Program-made: the position numbers and the translations under genes
The notes under the pieces: model-generated
Database searches by the model: none
What the model saw: only the letters and a program-made list of their open reading frames with translations
What the model was told of the DNA's origin: nothing
Source: Streptomyces sp. PCS3-D2
GTDB taxonomy: Bacteria > Actinomycetota > Actinomycetes > Streptomycetales > Streptomycetaceae
Assembly (NCBI RefSeq): GCF_000612545.2
Contig: NZ_CP097800.1
Span: 4,724,501-4,788,500, forward strand
Direction: 5' to 3'
DNA: 64,000 bases
In this document: in pieces, positions 16,335 through 24,573 of the stretch
How the letters are laid out: each line of letters opens with the position of its first letter
Position numbering within the stretch: position 1 is the stretch's first letter

Positions 16335-18620
16335 ATGCTGACGTACGAGAACGTGATGAACGCGCCCCTGGACAAGCTCCAGACCGCGGTCACCGACTGG
16401 ACGGCCATGGCCGGTAAGTTGGACGAGATGGCCGAGGCCGCCCGCAACGGCATGAAGGCGAAGTCCGACAAGGCCGAGTGGAGCGGGATCACCGCCGGAG
16501 TGGCACGCGGGTTCGTCGACAAGACGGCGAAGGAGTTCGAGGACGCGGCCAAGGCGGCCAAGGGCATGCACCTGGTCCTCGCCGACGCGCACGCCACCTT
16601 CAAGGCCGCCCAGGACGAGCTGAAGAGGCTCGCGGCGGAAGCCCCCGCAGCCGGTTTCCGGATCGACGCCACCGGGCGGGTCAGCGTCACCCCCCGGCCC
16701 ACCGAGGCCGAGCGGAACGCGGCCCGCCACGACCCCGACTACCAGCAGACCCTCAACGCGAACCGCAACGCCTGGCAGTCCCAGGTCAACCGGGCCGTCG
16801 AGAACGCTCAGGACGCCGATGACTCCCTAGTCCGCGTGCTCCAGGCGAACACGACGGACGAACACGACTTCAGCGGACCGAAGTTCACCACCCTCGACGC
16901 CGAACAGGTCTCCCGCGCAGCCGACCTGATGAAGAAGGTCACCGGCCCGGGCGGCACGGCCCGCAACGTCGAGGCGCTGCGCGAGCTGGAGGAAGTGCTC
17001 GACGACAACCGCGACGACCCCGAGTTCTCGACGGGCCTGTTCCGGACCATCGGTGCCGAAGGCACCCTGCAGATGTACTCCGCGATGTCCCTGGACGCGA
17101 CAAGTTTGGGTACCGCCGGCAAGGACCGGGCGCTCATGGTCTCGAACATCCAGAGCGACCTGGGCGCGATGCTCGGCCTCGCCACGCACAAGGACGTGCC
17201 GGGCCACCTCGACGCGGCCTGGACGACCCAGCTGATGAAGGCCGGGCGCAAGGAGATGGACGTCTTCGGCGGCGTCCGGCAGATCTACGGCTACCAGGCC
17301 CTCGGCGCGCTGCTGCGCGAGGGGAAGTACGACACGGAGTTCCTGACTTCTGTGGGCCGCGACATGATCGCCATGGACCGTGAGGACCCGCAGGCCTGGG
17401 AGTTCCACACGCCGATCGGCCTGGAGACCGTACTCAATCAGGGGCTGGAGGGCGGCCGCGGCTTCTACCCGCTGACCGGACTCATGGAGGCACTCGGCAA
17501 CAACCCGGACGCGGCGACGGCCTTCTTCAACGAGCCGGTCCGCGAGGACAGCAACAAGGACGGCATCGTCACGAAGGACGACAAGCCGGTCGGCGGCCAG
17601 CACGGCAAGGACCGGGGCATGGTCGACTACATGCTCGACAAGAAGCCGTACATGGACGGCTTCGACATCGTCCCGACCGGCGACCTCCGCCCGGCCCAGC
17701 AGGCCCTCGGTGACGCGCTGATGGCGGCCGTCTCCCACCGGGGCCCCGGCGACGAGGACGCGCCGCCGGTCGCGCACACCAAGGAGATGGCGGCGGTCAT
17801 GGAACGGATCGTCGAGAAGATCGGCGACGAGCCGGATCTGGTCGACGCCGACCCGGGTGACCCGGAGGGTCCGCTGAACGGGCTGTCCGGGCACTTCGGC
17901 CAGATGGCGGCGGAGTACATGCCGGACATCCAGGCGGCGGCGGACAACACGAGCCGAATGATCAAGGTCAACGGGGTGATGGCCGAGTTCAACAAGGCCG
18001 ACATGGCGGCCTTCATCGGCGCGGTGGCGCAGGACCCGGACGCCTACGGAGCCATCACCAACGCCCAGCGGGCGTTCACCACGACACTCGTCAACGACGT
18101 CATCGCCCACCGTGCCGAGTACGAGGAAATCGACGCGGCGATCACGGTCGCCGTCCACCCGGGTGGCCAGATCGCGGGCATCCTTTCCGAGGCCCGGGCC
18201 GAGGGGACGTTTGCCGAGAACGGTTACCAGGCTGAGGAGTACGTCAAGGGCGTGGAGGACAACGCCAAGTGGGTCAACCGCGTCATCGGCGCTGCCGGTG
18301 GGAAGTACCTGGAGATGGTGCCGTTCGCAGGCGATGTCGTGGAGTGGCTCCAAGAGGACATCTCTGAGAGCGTGGTCGAACGAGCGAAGAAGGACCAGGC
18401 GGATAAGACGGGCGAGGTCGACCACAAGGCCGTGCTCGACTACACGCAGGCCCAGGTCGAGGCCGGCGAGTCCGCGGCGCAGTCGGTCCGCAAGGCTGCG
18501 GAGGGGACGGGTATGAACCAGCGGAGCATTGACGCCCTCGCCGGCACGGCCTCGGCGCAGACGGCCAACGCGCACGCTGTCGGCCGTGGTCAGGTCGCCA
18601 CGTCTAATGGCGGCGGCTGA
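16335..18620 (+). CDS. Large helical ESX-island protein, possible secreted effector or scaffold
   Basis: 761-residue protein. About the first 125 residues form a helical, coiled-coil-prone domain (PLDKLQTAVTDWTAMAGKLD), reminiscent of LXG/WXG N-termini of type VII substrates. Several hundred residues of mixed helical sequence follow, with no catalytic motif I can name. The segment with DSNKDGIVTKDD resembles a Ca-binding EF-hand-like loop (D-x-N-x-D-G-x-x). The C terminus is helical with an Asn/Gly end. Several polymorphic-toxin-like proteins share this layout, but no toxin domain or immunity gene is evident. It overlaps the next gene by ATGA-type coupling. Confidence 0.65.
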   Translation: MLTYENVMNAPLDKLQTAVTDWTAMAGKLDEMAEAARNGMKAKSDKAEWSGITAGVARGFVDKTAKEFEDAAKAAKGMHLVLADAHATFKAAQDELKRLAAEAPAAGFRIDATGRVSVTPRPTEAERNAARHDPDYQQTLNANRNAWQSQVNRAVENAQDADDSLVRVLQANTTDEHDFSGPKFTTLDAEQVSRAADLMKKVTGPGGTARNVEALRELEEVLDDNRDDPEFSTGLFRTIGAEGTLQMYSAMSLDATSLGTAGKDRALMVSNIQSDLGAMLGLATHKDVPGHLDAAWTTQLMKAGRKEMDVFGGVRQIYGYQALGALLREGKYDTEFLTSVGRDMIAMDREDPQAWEFHTPIGLETVLNQGLEGGRGFYPLTGLMEALGNNPDAATAFFNEPVREDSNKDGIVTKDDKPVGGQHGKDRGMVDYMLDKKPYMDGFDIVPTGDLRPAQQALGDALMAAVSHRGPGDEDAPPVAHTKEMAAVMERIVEKIGDEPDLVDADPGDPEGPLNGLSGHFGQMAAEYMPDIQAAADNTSRMIKVNGVMAEFNKADMAAFIGAVAQDPDAYGAITNAQRAFTTTLVNDVIAHRAEYEEIDAAITVAVHPGGQIAGILSEARAEGTFAENGYQAEEYVKGVEDNAKWVNRVIGAAGGKYLEMVPFAGDVVEWLQEDISESVVERAKKDQADKTGEVDHKAVLDYTQAQVEAGESAAQSVRKAAEGTGMNQRSIDALAGTASAQTANAHAVGRGQVATSNGGG

Positions 18621-19177
18621 TGGTCCGAGCCTCCCGCGCCCGGACCATACCCCTGCTCGCCGGAACCCTGGCCGCGGCGGCCGTGTTGACGGGGTGCGCA
18701 GAGGAGAAGAAGGCGGCTGCCCCGAAGCTCCCCGAGCGCAGCTGCTTCGGCGTCTTCACCCGCTCCGATCTGGAGCCGCTGGTGGGCTACGGGGAGACGG
18801 TGAAGGTGTCCGGACCCGCCGACGCCCGGCTGACCGCAGAGCATCGCGCTGCCACGTGCAGTGTCGATGTGGATGGCAGGGGCCGTGTCCTCGTCGCAGC
18901 CACCCGCCAGCCTCTGGGGCAGAGCTTCTTCTGGCCGTCCACTGTCCAGAACCAGTCGGCGCCCGATCCGCTCCCCCTCGGCGACAAGGGGATCGTGTGG
19001 AACACGGGTGCTCGCGTTGCCCTCACCTGCAAAGGGGCCAAAGACTCCTTTGAGCTGGAACTGGCACTCAGCGGCTCCGTGGAGCACGTGAAGCCGGGCA
19101 CGTCCCGTGCGCTCTTCACCGCACTCATGACCAAGTACCTCGCTTCCGCTAAGCAGCAGACCCAGTGCGGGGTGTGA
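18620..19177 (+). CDS. Lipoprotein, last gene of ESX-like island
   Basis: 185-residue predicted lipoprotein: a basic N terminus, a hydrophobic stretch and the lipobox LTGC (Cys26), then a globular extracellular domain with four further Cys residues that could form disulfides. It starts at the ATG overlapping the upstream TGA. The function is unknown. Its translational coupling to the large helical protein suggests a surface partner or, less likely, an immunity-type protein (inference). A 166-base gap with no recognisable feature separates it from the next gene. Confidence 0.75.
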   Translation: MVRASRARTIPLLAGTLAAAAVLTGCAEEKKAAAPKLPERSCFGVFTRSDLEPLVGYGETVKVSGPADARLTAEHRAATCSVDVDGRGRVLVAATRQPLGQSFFWPSTVQNQSAPDPLPLGDKGIVWNTGARVALTCKGAKDSFELELALSGSVEHVKPGTSRALFTALMTKYLASAKQQTQCGV

Positions 19178-19343
19178 AGCGGCCTGCGAAGACCGAAGCC
19201 GCACAAGGGCTGCGCCTGCCCCTGGCAGGCTCCCCCCGGACCGCAGTCACCCTCGGCGCGCGTGGTCCTAGGACCCGGGGCCGAGGGCGGGATCGGCCTA
19301 ACGGACAGGGTCGAAAAGGGGCTGTGCACCTTACTCTGGGGCG

Positions 19344-20798
19344 ATGAGCGCCCTCGAGCCCCGCGTGCCCCAGAGAACCGCAGACCTTCCGACCCCGTCG
19401 CAGGGCGGGGTCATGGGGTCCGCGTACCGGACGCTCAGCATCGGGATCATCTCGGTCGTCTTCCTCATCGCCTTCGAGGCGACAGCCGTCGGCACGGCCA
19501 TGCCCGTCGCCGCCCGTGAGCTCGACGGGATCGGGCTGTACGCCTTCGCCTTCTCCGCCTACTTCACCACCAGCCTCTTCGGCATGGTCCTGTCCGGGCA
19601 GTGGGCCGACCGGCAGGGGCCGCTGAAGCCGCTGACGGTCGGCATCGCCGCGTTCGCCCTCGGGCTCGTGGTCTCCGGGACCGCCGGCGCCATGTGGGTG
19701 TTCGTCCTCGGCCGCGCCGTGCAGGGCTTCGGCGGTGGGCTGGTGATCGTCGCGCTGTACGTCGTCGTCAGTCGGGCCTACGAGGAGCGGCTGCGGCCCG
19801 CGATCATGGCTGCCTTCGCCGCCAGCTGGGTCGTCCCCTCCATCGTCGGGCCGCTGGCCTCCGGGACGGTCACCGAGCATCTCGGCTGGCGGTGGGTGTT
19901 CCTCGGCATACCCGTGCTCGTCGTCGTCCCCCTCGTCGTCGCGCTGCCCGCCATCCGCCGGACCGCCTCCGGTCCCGTGGGCGGCGAGCCCGCGGCGTTC
20001 GACCGGCGGCGGATCCGGCTGGCGCTCGGGATCTCCGTCGGGGCGGGTCTGCTCCAGTACGCCGCCCAGGACCTGCGGTGGCTCTCGCTCGTTCCGGGCG
20101 TCGCCGGCGCGGCCCTGCTGGTGCCGGCCGTGCTGGGGTTGCTGCCGCGCGGGACGTACCTGGCCCGGCGCGGGCTGCCGTCCGTGGTGCTGCTGCGCGG
20201 GGTCGCGGCGGGGGCGTTCATCGCCGCCGAGAGCTTCGTACCGCTCATGCTCGTCACCCAGCGGGGGCTGAGCCCGACGATGGCCGGCTTTTCCCTCGCG
20301 CTCGGCGGGGTGACCTGGGCGGGCGGCTCTTGGGTGCAGTCGCGGGGGCGGACGGCGCCCTACCGGCAGCGGCTGATGGTGATCGGCATGGTCCTGGTGG
20401 CGCTGGCCATCGCGGCCGCACCCGCCGTGCTCATCGAGTCGGTGCCCGTGTGGACGCTGGCCCCGGCCTGGGCCGTGGGGTGTCTCGGGATGGGGCTGGT
20501 GATCGGTTCCACGAGCGTGCTGCTGCTGAAGCTGTCCGCACCGGAGGAGGTCGGTGCCAACTCCGCCGCCCTGCAGATCTCCGACGCGCTCGCGAACGTC
20601 GTCCTGCTGGCCGCCGGCGGAGCCGCCTTCGCCGCACTCGGCGGCGGAGCGGTCGGGGCCGCGCACGCGGTGACCGCCGGCGGGGCGGGAGCCTCGCACC
20701 CCGCCGCCTTCGCGGTCGTGTTCCTGCCGATGGCCTGCGTGGCACTGGTGGGGGCGTGGGTCGCGACCCGGTTGGAGCCGGCTCCCGAATCCGCGTGA
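19344..20798 (+). CDS. MFS transporter (DHA-type drug efflux family)
   Basis: 484-residue inner-membrane protein with about 14 hydrophobic segments. It has the MFS motif A-like loop GQWADRQGPLKPL between helices 2 and 3 and a motif C-like Gly-rich segment SWVVPSIVGPLASG. Family knowledge points to proton-coupled efflux of a drug-like molecule; the substrate cannot be read. Start is ATG at 19344. The stop codon (20796-20798) lies inside the first repeat of the toxin-antitoxin operator, so the two loci are packed without a terminator. Confidence 0.87.
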   Translation: MSALEPRVPQRTADLPTPSQGGVMGSAYRTLSIGIISVVFLIAFEATAVGTAMPVAARELDGIGLYAFAFSAYFTTSLFGMVLSGQWADRQGPLKPLTVGIAAFALGLVVSGTAGAMWVFVLGRAVQGFGGGLVIVALYVVVSRAYEERLRPAIMAAFAASWVVPSIVGPLASGTVTEHLGWRWVFLGIPVLVVVPLVVALPAIRRTASGPVGGEPAAFDRRRIRLALGISVGAGLLQYAAQDLRWLSLVPGVAGAALLVPAVLGLLPRGTYLARRGLPSVVLLRGVAAGAFIAAESFVPLMLVTQRGLSPTMAGFSLALGGVTWAGGSWVQSRGRTAPYRQRLMVIGMVLVALAIAAAPAVLIESVPVWTLAPAWAVGCLGMGLVIGSTSVLLLKLSAPEEVGANSAALQISDALANVVLLAAGGAAFAALGGGAVGAAHAVTAGGAGASHPAAFAVVFLPMACVALVGAWVATRLEPAPESA

Positions 20799-20832
20799 CA
20801 CCGCGTGACACCGCGTGGTACCGCGCGGTACC
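20791..20832 (+). promoter_or_regulatory. Phased repeat operator of toxin-antitoxin operon
   Basis: Four consecutive 10-base units in exact register: CCGCGTGACA twice, CCGCGTGGTA, CCGCGCGGTA. The last two form a perfect 16-bp palindrome, GGTACCGCGCGGTACC (20817-20832). One unit per helical turn is how ribbon-helix-helix antitoxins typically stack. The array ends 8 bases before the antitoxin ATG, leaving no room for a Shine-Dalgarno site, so the transcript may be leaderless. Confidence 0.7.
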
Positions 20833-20840
20833 GTCATTCC

Positions 20841-21038
20841 ATGGCTGGTCTCAACGTCAGATTCACCGAAGAAGAGCTGGACGCCCTGCGTGAGCGCGCC
20901 GAGGCGGAGGGCCGGAGCATGCAGTCCTTCGCGCACGACGCGGTCATCAAGGCCATAAACGAACACTCCCGACTGTTCAACGAGGCGGCGGAGCATGTGC
21001 TGAAGGCGAGCGCAGAGCTCAACCGGAGGCTTGCCTGA
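20841..21038 (+). CDS. Ribbon-helix-helix antitoxin
   Basis: 65-residue protein: MAGLNVRFTEEELDALRERA gives the beta strand and first helix of an RHH (MetJ/Arc/CopG) DNA-binding fold, and a helical C-terminal half would wrap the toxin. The last base of its stop is the first base of the Doc start (TGATG), the usual translational coupling of antitoxin and toxin. It is expected to neutralise the Doc-like toxin and to repress its own operon through the repeats just upstream (inference from family and site). An upstream in-frame ATG at 20805 lies within the repeats and is rejected. Confidence 0.85.
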   Translation: MAGLNVRFTEEELDALRERAEAEGRSMQSFAHDAVIKAINEHSRLFNEAAEHVLKASAELNRRLA

Positions 21039-21406
21039 TGCACTACCTCACGCTTCCCGAGCTACTCAACCTCGCGGAGCGTCTCGGAGCGGACGAAGTG
21101 CGCGACTACGGTCTCCTCGACTCGGCACTGGCGCGCCCGCAAGCGAGTGTGTTCGGCCAGGACGCCTACCCGGACATCTGGCAGAAGGCAGCGGCTCTGA
21201 TGGAATCGCTGGCTCGCAACCACGGGCTGGTAGACGGGAACAAGCGCATTGCCTGGTACGCGACCTGGGTCTTCCTCCACATGAACGGGCATCCGCTCGA
21301 CCCCGAGTTCGACGTGGACGAAGCCGAGCAGTTCGTGCTGGACGTGTGCCAGGGGGCTCTCGACGTACCCAAGATCGCTGCGCAGCTGCCGAGGTTCGCG
21401 CGCTGA
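21038..21406 (+). CDS. doc: Doc-like (Fic superfamily) toxin
   Basis: 122-residue member of the death-on-curing family, close to the 126 residues of phage P1 Doc. The active-site motif HGLVDGNKR (His62-Arg70) matches HxFx(D/N)xNKR with Leu in place of Phe. Doc kinases phosphorylate EF-Tu and stall translation; that activity is known for P1 Doc and is only inferred here. The start codon overlaps the antitoxin stop. The region from 21407 to 21537 holds no further gene. Confidence 0.88.
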   Translation: MHYLTLPELLNLAERLGADEVRDYGLLDSALARPQASVFGQDAYPDIWQKAAALMESLARNHGLVDGNKRIAWYATWVFLHMNGHPLDPEFDVDEAEQFVLDVCQGALDVPKIAAQLPRFAR

Positions 21407-21537
21407 GGCAGGCGATGTGACGCTCGCCGCACCGCCCGAGGTCACGGGCCTGTCCCTCCGCGGGGGGCGGGCCCGCCCCGGTAAGGTGGCCCGGTTGTCC
21501 TACGTACGACCGCCGCCGAGAGCACGAACCGGAGACC

Positions 21538-23322
21538 GTGACTACTACCGCCTCCCACCATCTCTCACCCGCCTTCCCCGGCCGTGCCCCGTGGGGCACC
21601 GCCAGCAAGCTGCGTGCCTGGCAGCAGGGAGCGCTGGATCGCTATATCCAGAACCAGCCCCGGGATTTCCTCGCCGTCGCCACCCCCGGCGCAGGCAAGA
21701 CCACCTTCGCCCTCACCCTCGCCTCCTGGCTGCTGCACCACCACGTGGTGCAGCAGGTGACCGTCGTCGCGCCCACCGAGCACCTGAAGAAGCAGTGGGC
21801 GGAGGCCGCCGCCCGGATAGGAATCCGGCTGGACCCCGAGTACTCGGCCGGTCCGCTCAGCAAGGACTACCACGGCGTCGCCGTCACCTACGCCGGCGTC
21901 GGCGTGCGCCCGATGCTCCACCGCAACCGCTGCGAGCAGCGCAAGACCCTGGTGATCCTCGACGAGATCCACCACGCCGGAGACTCGAAGTCCTGGGGAG
22001 AGGCCTGCCTGGAGGCCTTCGACCCGGCGACCCGCCGGCTCGCGCTGACCGGTACGCCCTTCCGCTCCGACACCAATCCCATCCCGTTCGTGACCTACGA
22101 AGAGGGCAACGACGGGATCCGGCGGTCCTCCGCCGACTACACCTACGGCTACGGCAACGCCCTCGGTGACGGCGTCGTCCGGCCGGTCATCTTCCTCTCC
22201 TACAGCGGCAACATGCGCTGGCGGACCAAGGCCGGCGACGAGATCGCCGCGCGGCTGGGCGAGCCGATGACGAAGGACGCCATCTCGCAGGCCTGGCGTA
22301 CGGCCCTGGACCCGCGCGGCGACTGGATGCCCAACGTGCTGCGCGCCGCCGACCAGCGGCTCACCGAGGTCCGCAAGGGCATCCCCGACGCGGGCGGCCT
22401 CGTCATCGCCTCCGATCAGGACTCGGCGCGCGCGTACGCCAAGCTGATCCGGGAGATCACCGGGACGAGGCCGACCCTGGTGCTCTCCGACGACACGGGG
22501 GCGTCGAAGAACATCGACACCTTCAGCGCGAACGACGACCGCTGGATGGTTGCGGTCCGCATGGTGTCCGAGGGCGTCGACGTACCGCGCCTCGCGGTCG
22601 GCGTGTACGCGACCACGATCTCCACCCCGCTGTTCTTCGCCCAGGCCGTCGGACGCTTCGTGCGCTCGCGCAGACGGGGCGAGACGGCGTCCGTCTTCCT
22701 TCCGACGATCCCCTACCTGCTCGGCTTCGCCAACGAGATGGAGGTCGAGCGCGACCACGTGCTCGACCGGCCGAAGAAGCAGGGCGAGGAGGACCCGTAT
22801 GCCGAGTCCGAGAAGGAGATGGACGAGGCGAACCGGCAGGAGGACGAGGACACCGGCGAGGACGAGCAGATGTCCTTCGAGGCACTGGAGTCCGACGCCG
22901 TTTTCGACCGGGTCCTCTACGACGGGGCCGAGTTCGGCATGCAGGCGCACCCGGGCAGCGAGGAGGAGCAGGACTACCTCGGCATCCCCGGGCTGCTGGA
23001 GCCGGACCAGGTGCAGATGCTGCTGCAGAAGCGGCAGTCCCGGCAGATCGCGCACAGCCGGCGCAAGCCCGACTCCGAAGCGGACCTCCTGGAACTGCCG
23101 GCCGATCGCAGGCCCGTGGTTTCCCACAAGGAGCTGCTGGAGCTGCGGAAGTCGCTCAACACGATGGTGGGCGCCTACGTCCACCAGAGCGGGAAGCCGC
23201 ACGGGGTGATCCACACGGAGCTGCGCCGTGTGTGCGGCGGGCCGCCGAGTGCGGAGGCCACGGCGGGGCAGATCCGCGAGCGCATCAAGAAGGTGCAGGA
23301 GTGGGCCACCCGCATGCGGTAG
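21538..23322 (+). CDS. DEAD/DEAH-box (SF2) helicase
   Basis: 594-residue superfamily 2 helicase-like ATPase. Walker A is TPGAGKTT (residues 49-56) and Walker B is DEIHH (142-146). Motif III-like TGTPFRSD and a C-terminal RecA domain with SEGVDVPR and QAVGRFVRSRR (motif VI) follow. A strongly acidic linker (residues about 415-445) separates the ATPase core from a helical tail. The architecture recalls Ssl2/XPB-like or DNA-repair helicases; the exact role is unknown. Start is GTG at 21538 after GGAGACC. It is monocistronic and ends before a strong hairpin. Confidence 0.88.
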   Translation: MTTTASHHLSPAFPGRAPWGTASKLRAWQQGALDRYIQNQPRDFLAVATPGAGKTTFALTLASWLLHHHVVQQVTVVAPTEHLKKQWAEAAARIGIRLDPEYSAGPLSKDYHGVAVTYAGVGVRPMLHRNRCEQRKTLVILDEIHHAGDSKSWGEACLEAFDPATRRLALTGTPFRSDTNPIPFVTYEEGNDGIRRSSADYTYGYGNALGDGVVRPVIFLSYSGNMRWRTKAGDEIAARLGEPMTKDAISQAWRTALDPRGDWMPNVLRAADQRLTEVRKGIPDAGGLVIASDQDSARAYAKLIREITGTRPTLVLSDDTGASKNIDTFSANDDRWMVAVRMVSEGVDVPRLAVGVYATTISTPLFFAQAVGRFVRSRRRGETASVFLPTIPYLLGFANEMEVERDHVLDRPKKQGEEDPYAESEKEMDEANRQEDEDTGEDEQMSFEALESDAVFDRVLYDGAEFGMQAHPGSEEEQDYLGIPGLLEPDQVQMLLQKRQSRQIAHSRRKPDSEADLLELPADRRPVVSHKELLELRKSLNTMVGAYVHQSGKPHGVIHTELRRVCGGPPSAEATAGQIRERIKKVQEWATRMR

Positions 23323-23403
23323 GCGCGCTTGCTCCGCTTACTGCACTTATTGCGGCATGTGCGGTGACCGCGGTGACTGCGGTGAGTTCGCCCAGAACGT
23401 GTG

Positions 23404-23437
23404 ACGGGGTCCGTGCGGAGGTTCGCACGGACCCCGT
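23404..23437 (+). terminator. Helicase gene terminator and surrounding gap
   Basis: Perfect 14-bp stem (23404-23417 with 23424-23437, arm ACGGGGTCCGTGCG), 82 bases after the helicase stop. The remaining gap to the IclR gene at 23726 holds a short GCGGTGACC-type repeat at 23350-23380 and presumably the IclR promoter, but no gene. Confidence 0.75.
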
Positions 23438-23725
23438 CCGCGTGCCGCCGTCTCCGCGTCTGTGCGATTCGTTGTCACGAAACGACACTTGAGGCGATCA
23501 GGAAATAGCACAAACGGGTAGCTCGCGCCCGGATTCTGGACGAGCCCTTCCGCTGAGCGGACCTGCTCGCTACATTCCCCGCATCGAACGCACCGTGGCA
23601 GCGCCGCCGCGGGAGCGCAGCCGGTGCAATGGCCGCTACCGGCGGCCTCTCCTGTGCGCCGCCGTGGGACCGGCGGCGCGCCATTCCGAGAGTCACCGCC
23701 GCTCACCGAAAGAGGGAGAGGCGTC

Positions 23726-24367
23726 GTGACCGCGGAAACCTCCCAGACTCTCGACAGAGGGCTCAGGGTCCTCAAACTGCTCGCCGACACCGACCACGGT
23801 CTGACCGTCACCGAGCTCTCCAACCGCCTCGGCGTCAACCGCACGGTCGTCTACCGGCTCCTGGCCACCCTCGAACAGCACGCCCTGGTCCGCCGCGACC
23901 TCGGTGGCCGGGCCAGGGTCGGGCTCGGGGTGCTGCGACTGGGCCGGCAGGTGCACCCGCTCGTGCGTGAGGCCGCGCTGCCCGCGCTGCGGTCCCTCGC
24001 CGAGGACATAGGTGCCACCGCACACCTGACCCTCGTCGACGGCACCGAGGCCCTCGCCGTCGCCGTCGTGGAGCCGACGTGGACGGACTACCACGTGGCC
24101 TACCGGGCCGGCTTCCGCCACCCCCTGGACCGGGGCGCCGCCGGGCGGGCGATCCTGGCCGCCCGTCAGGGCTCCCTCATCGAGCCGGGGTACACGCTGA
24201 CCCACGGCGAGCTCGAAGCGGGTGCCAGTGGGGCCGCGGCACCGCTGGTGGGCATCAGCGGGCTGGAGGGCAGCGTCGGCGTCGTCATGCTGGCCGACGC
24301 CGTGCCGGAGCGGGTCGGACCACGGGTCGTCGACGCGGCGCGCGAGGTCGCCGACGCCCTCCGCTAG
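23726..24367 (+). CDS. IclR family transcriptional regulator
   Basis: 213-residue regulator. The N-terminal winged helix (QTLDRGLRVLKLLADTDHGL then TVTELSNRLGVNRTVVYRLL) is typical of IclR. The effector-binding C-terminal domain follows (GATAHLTLVDGTEALAVAVV, HPLDRGAAGRAILAA), somewhat shorter than the usual 240-260 residues. Start is GTG at 23726 after GAAAGAGGGAG. It stands alone with no catabolic operon beside it, so its targets cannot be inferred. A longer frame upstream to 23624 encodes unrelated sequence. Confidence 0.9.
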   Translation: MTAETSQTLDRGLRVLKLLADTDHGLTVTELSNRLGVNRTVVYRLLATLEQHALVRRDLGGRARVGLGVLRLGRQVHPLVREAALPALRSLAEDIGATAHLTLVDGTEALAVAVVEPTWTDYHVAYRAGFRHPLDRGAAGRAILAARQGSLIEPGYTLTHGELEAGASGAAAPLVGISGLEGSVGVVMLADAVPERVGPRVVDAAREVADALR

Positions 24368-24573
24368 GGCGGGTCGCGGACGTCCCGCCTGCCCCGCGGC
24401 ACCCGGCACCCGGCACGCACGTCCGCCGCGTGGTCGGGACCGTCCGAGCGGGCCCGGTGCGAGGACGGCCCTCCGCCGTGCGATCGCAGGCACCGGGCGG
24501 TGCGGCCGGGGCCGGAGCGCGCGGCGGGGGCCGAGGGCGTCTGCGGGGCCGGCGGGGCGGATAGATTGGGCGG

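Noticed and set aside
16335-18620. Polymorphic toxin with immunity gene
   Set aside because: No toxin domain or catalytic motif is seen at the C terminus, and the following lipoprotein is not a recognised immunity family.
12714-19177. Complete type VII secretion system
   Set aside because: No EccB, EccC, EccD or EccE gene is in the window; only substrate-like proteins, a mycosin and a lipoprotein are present.
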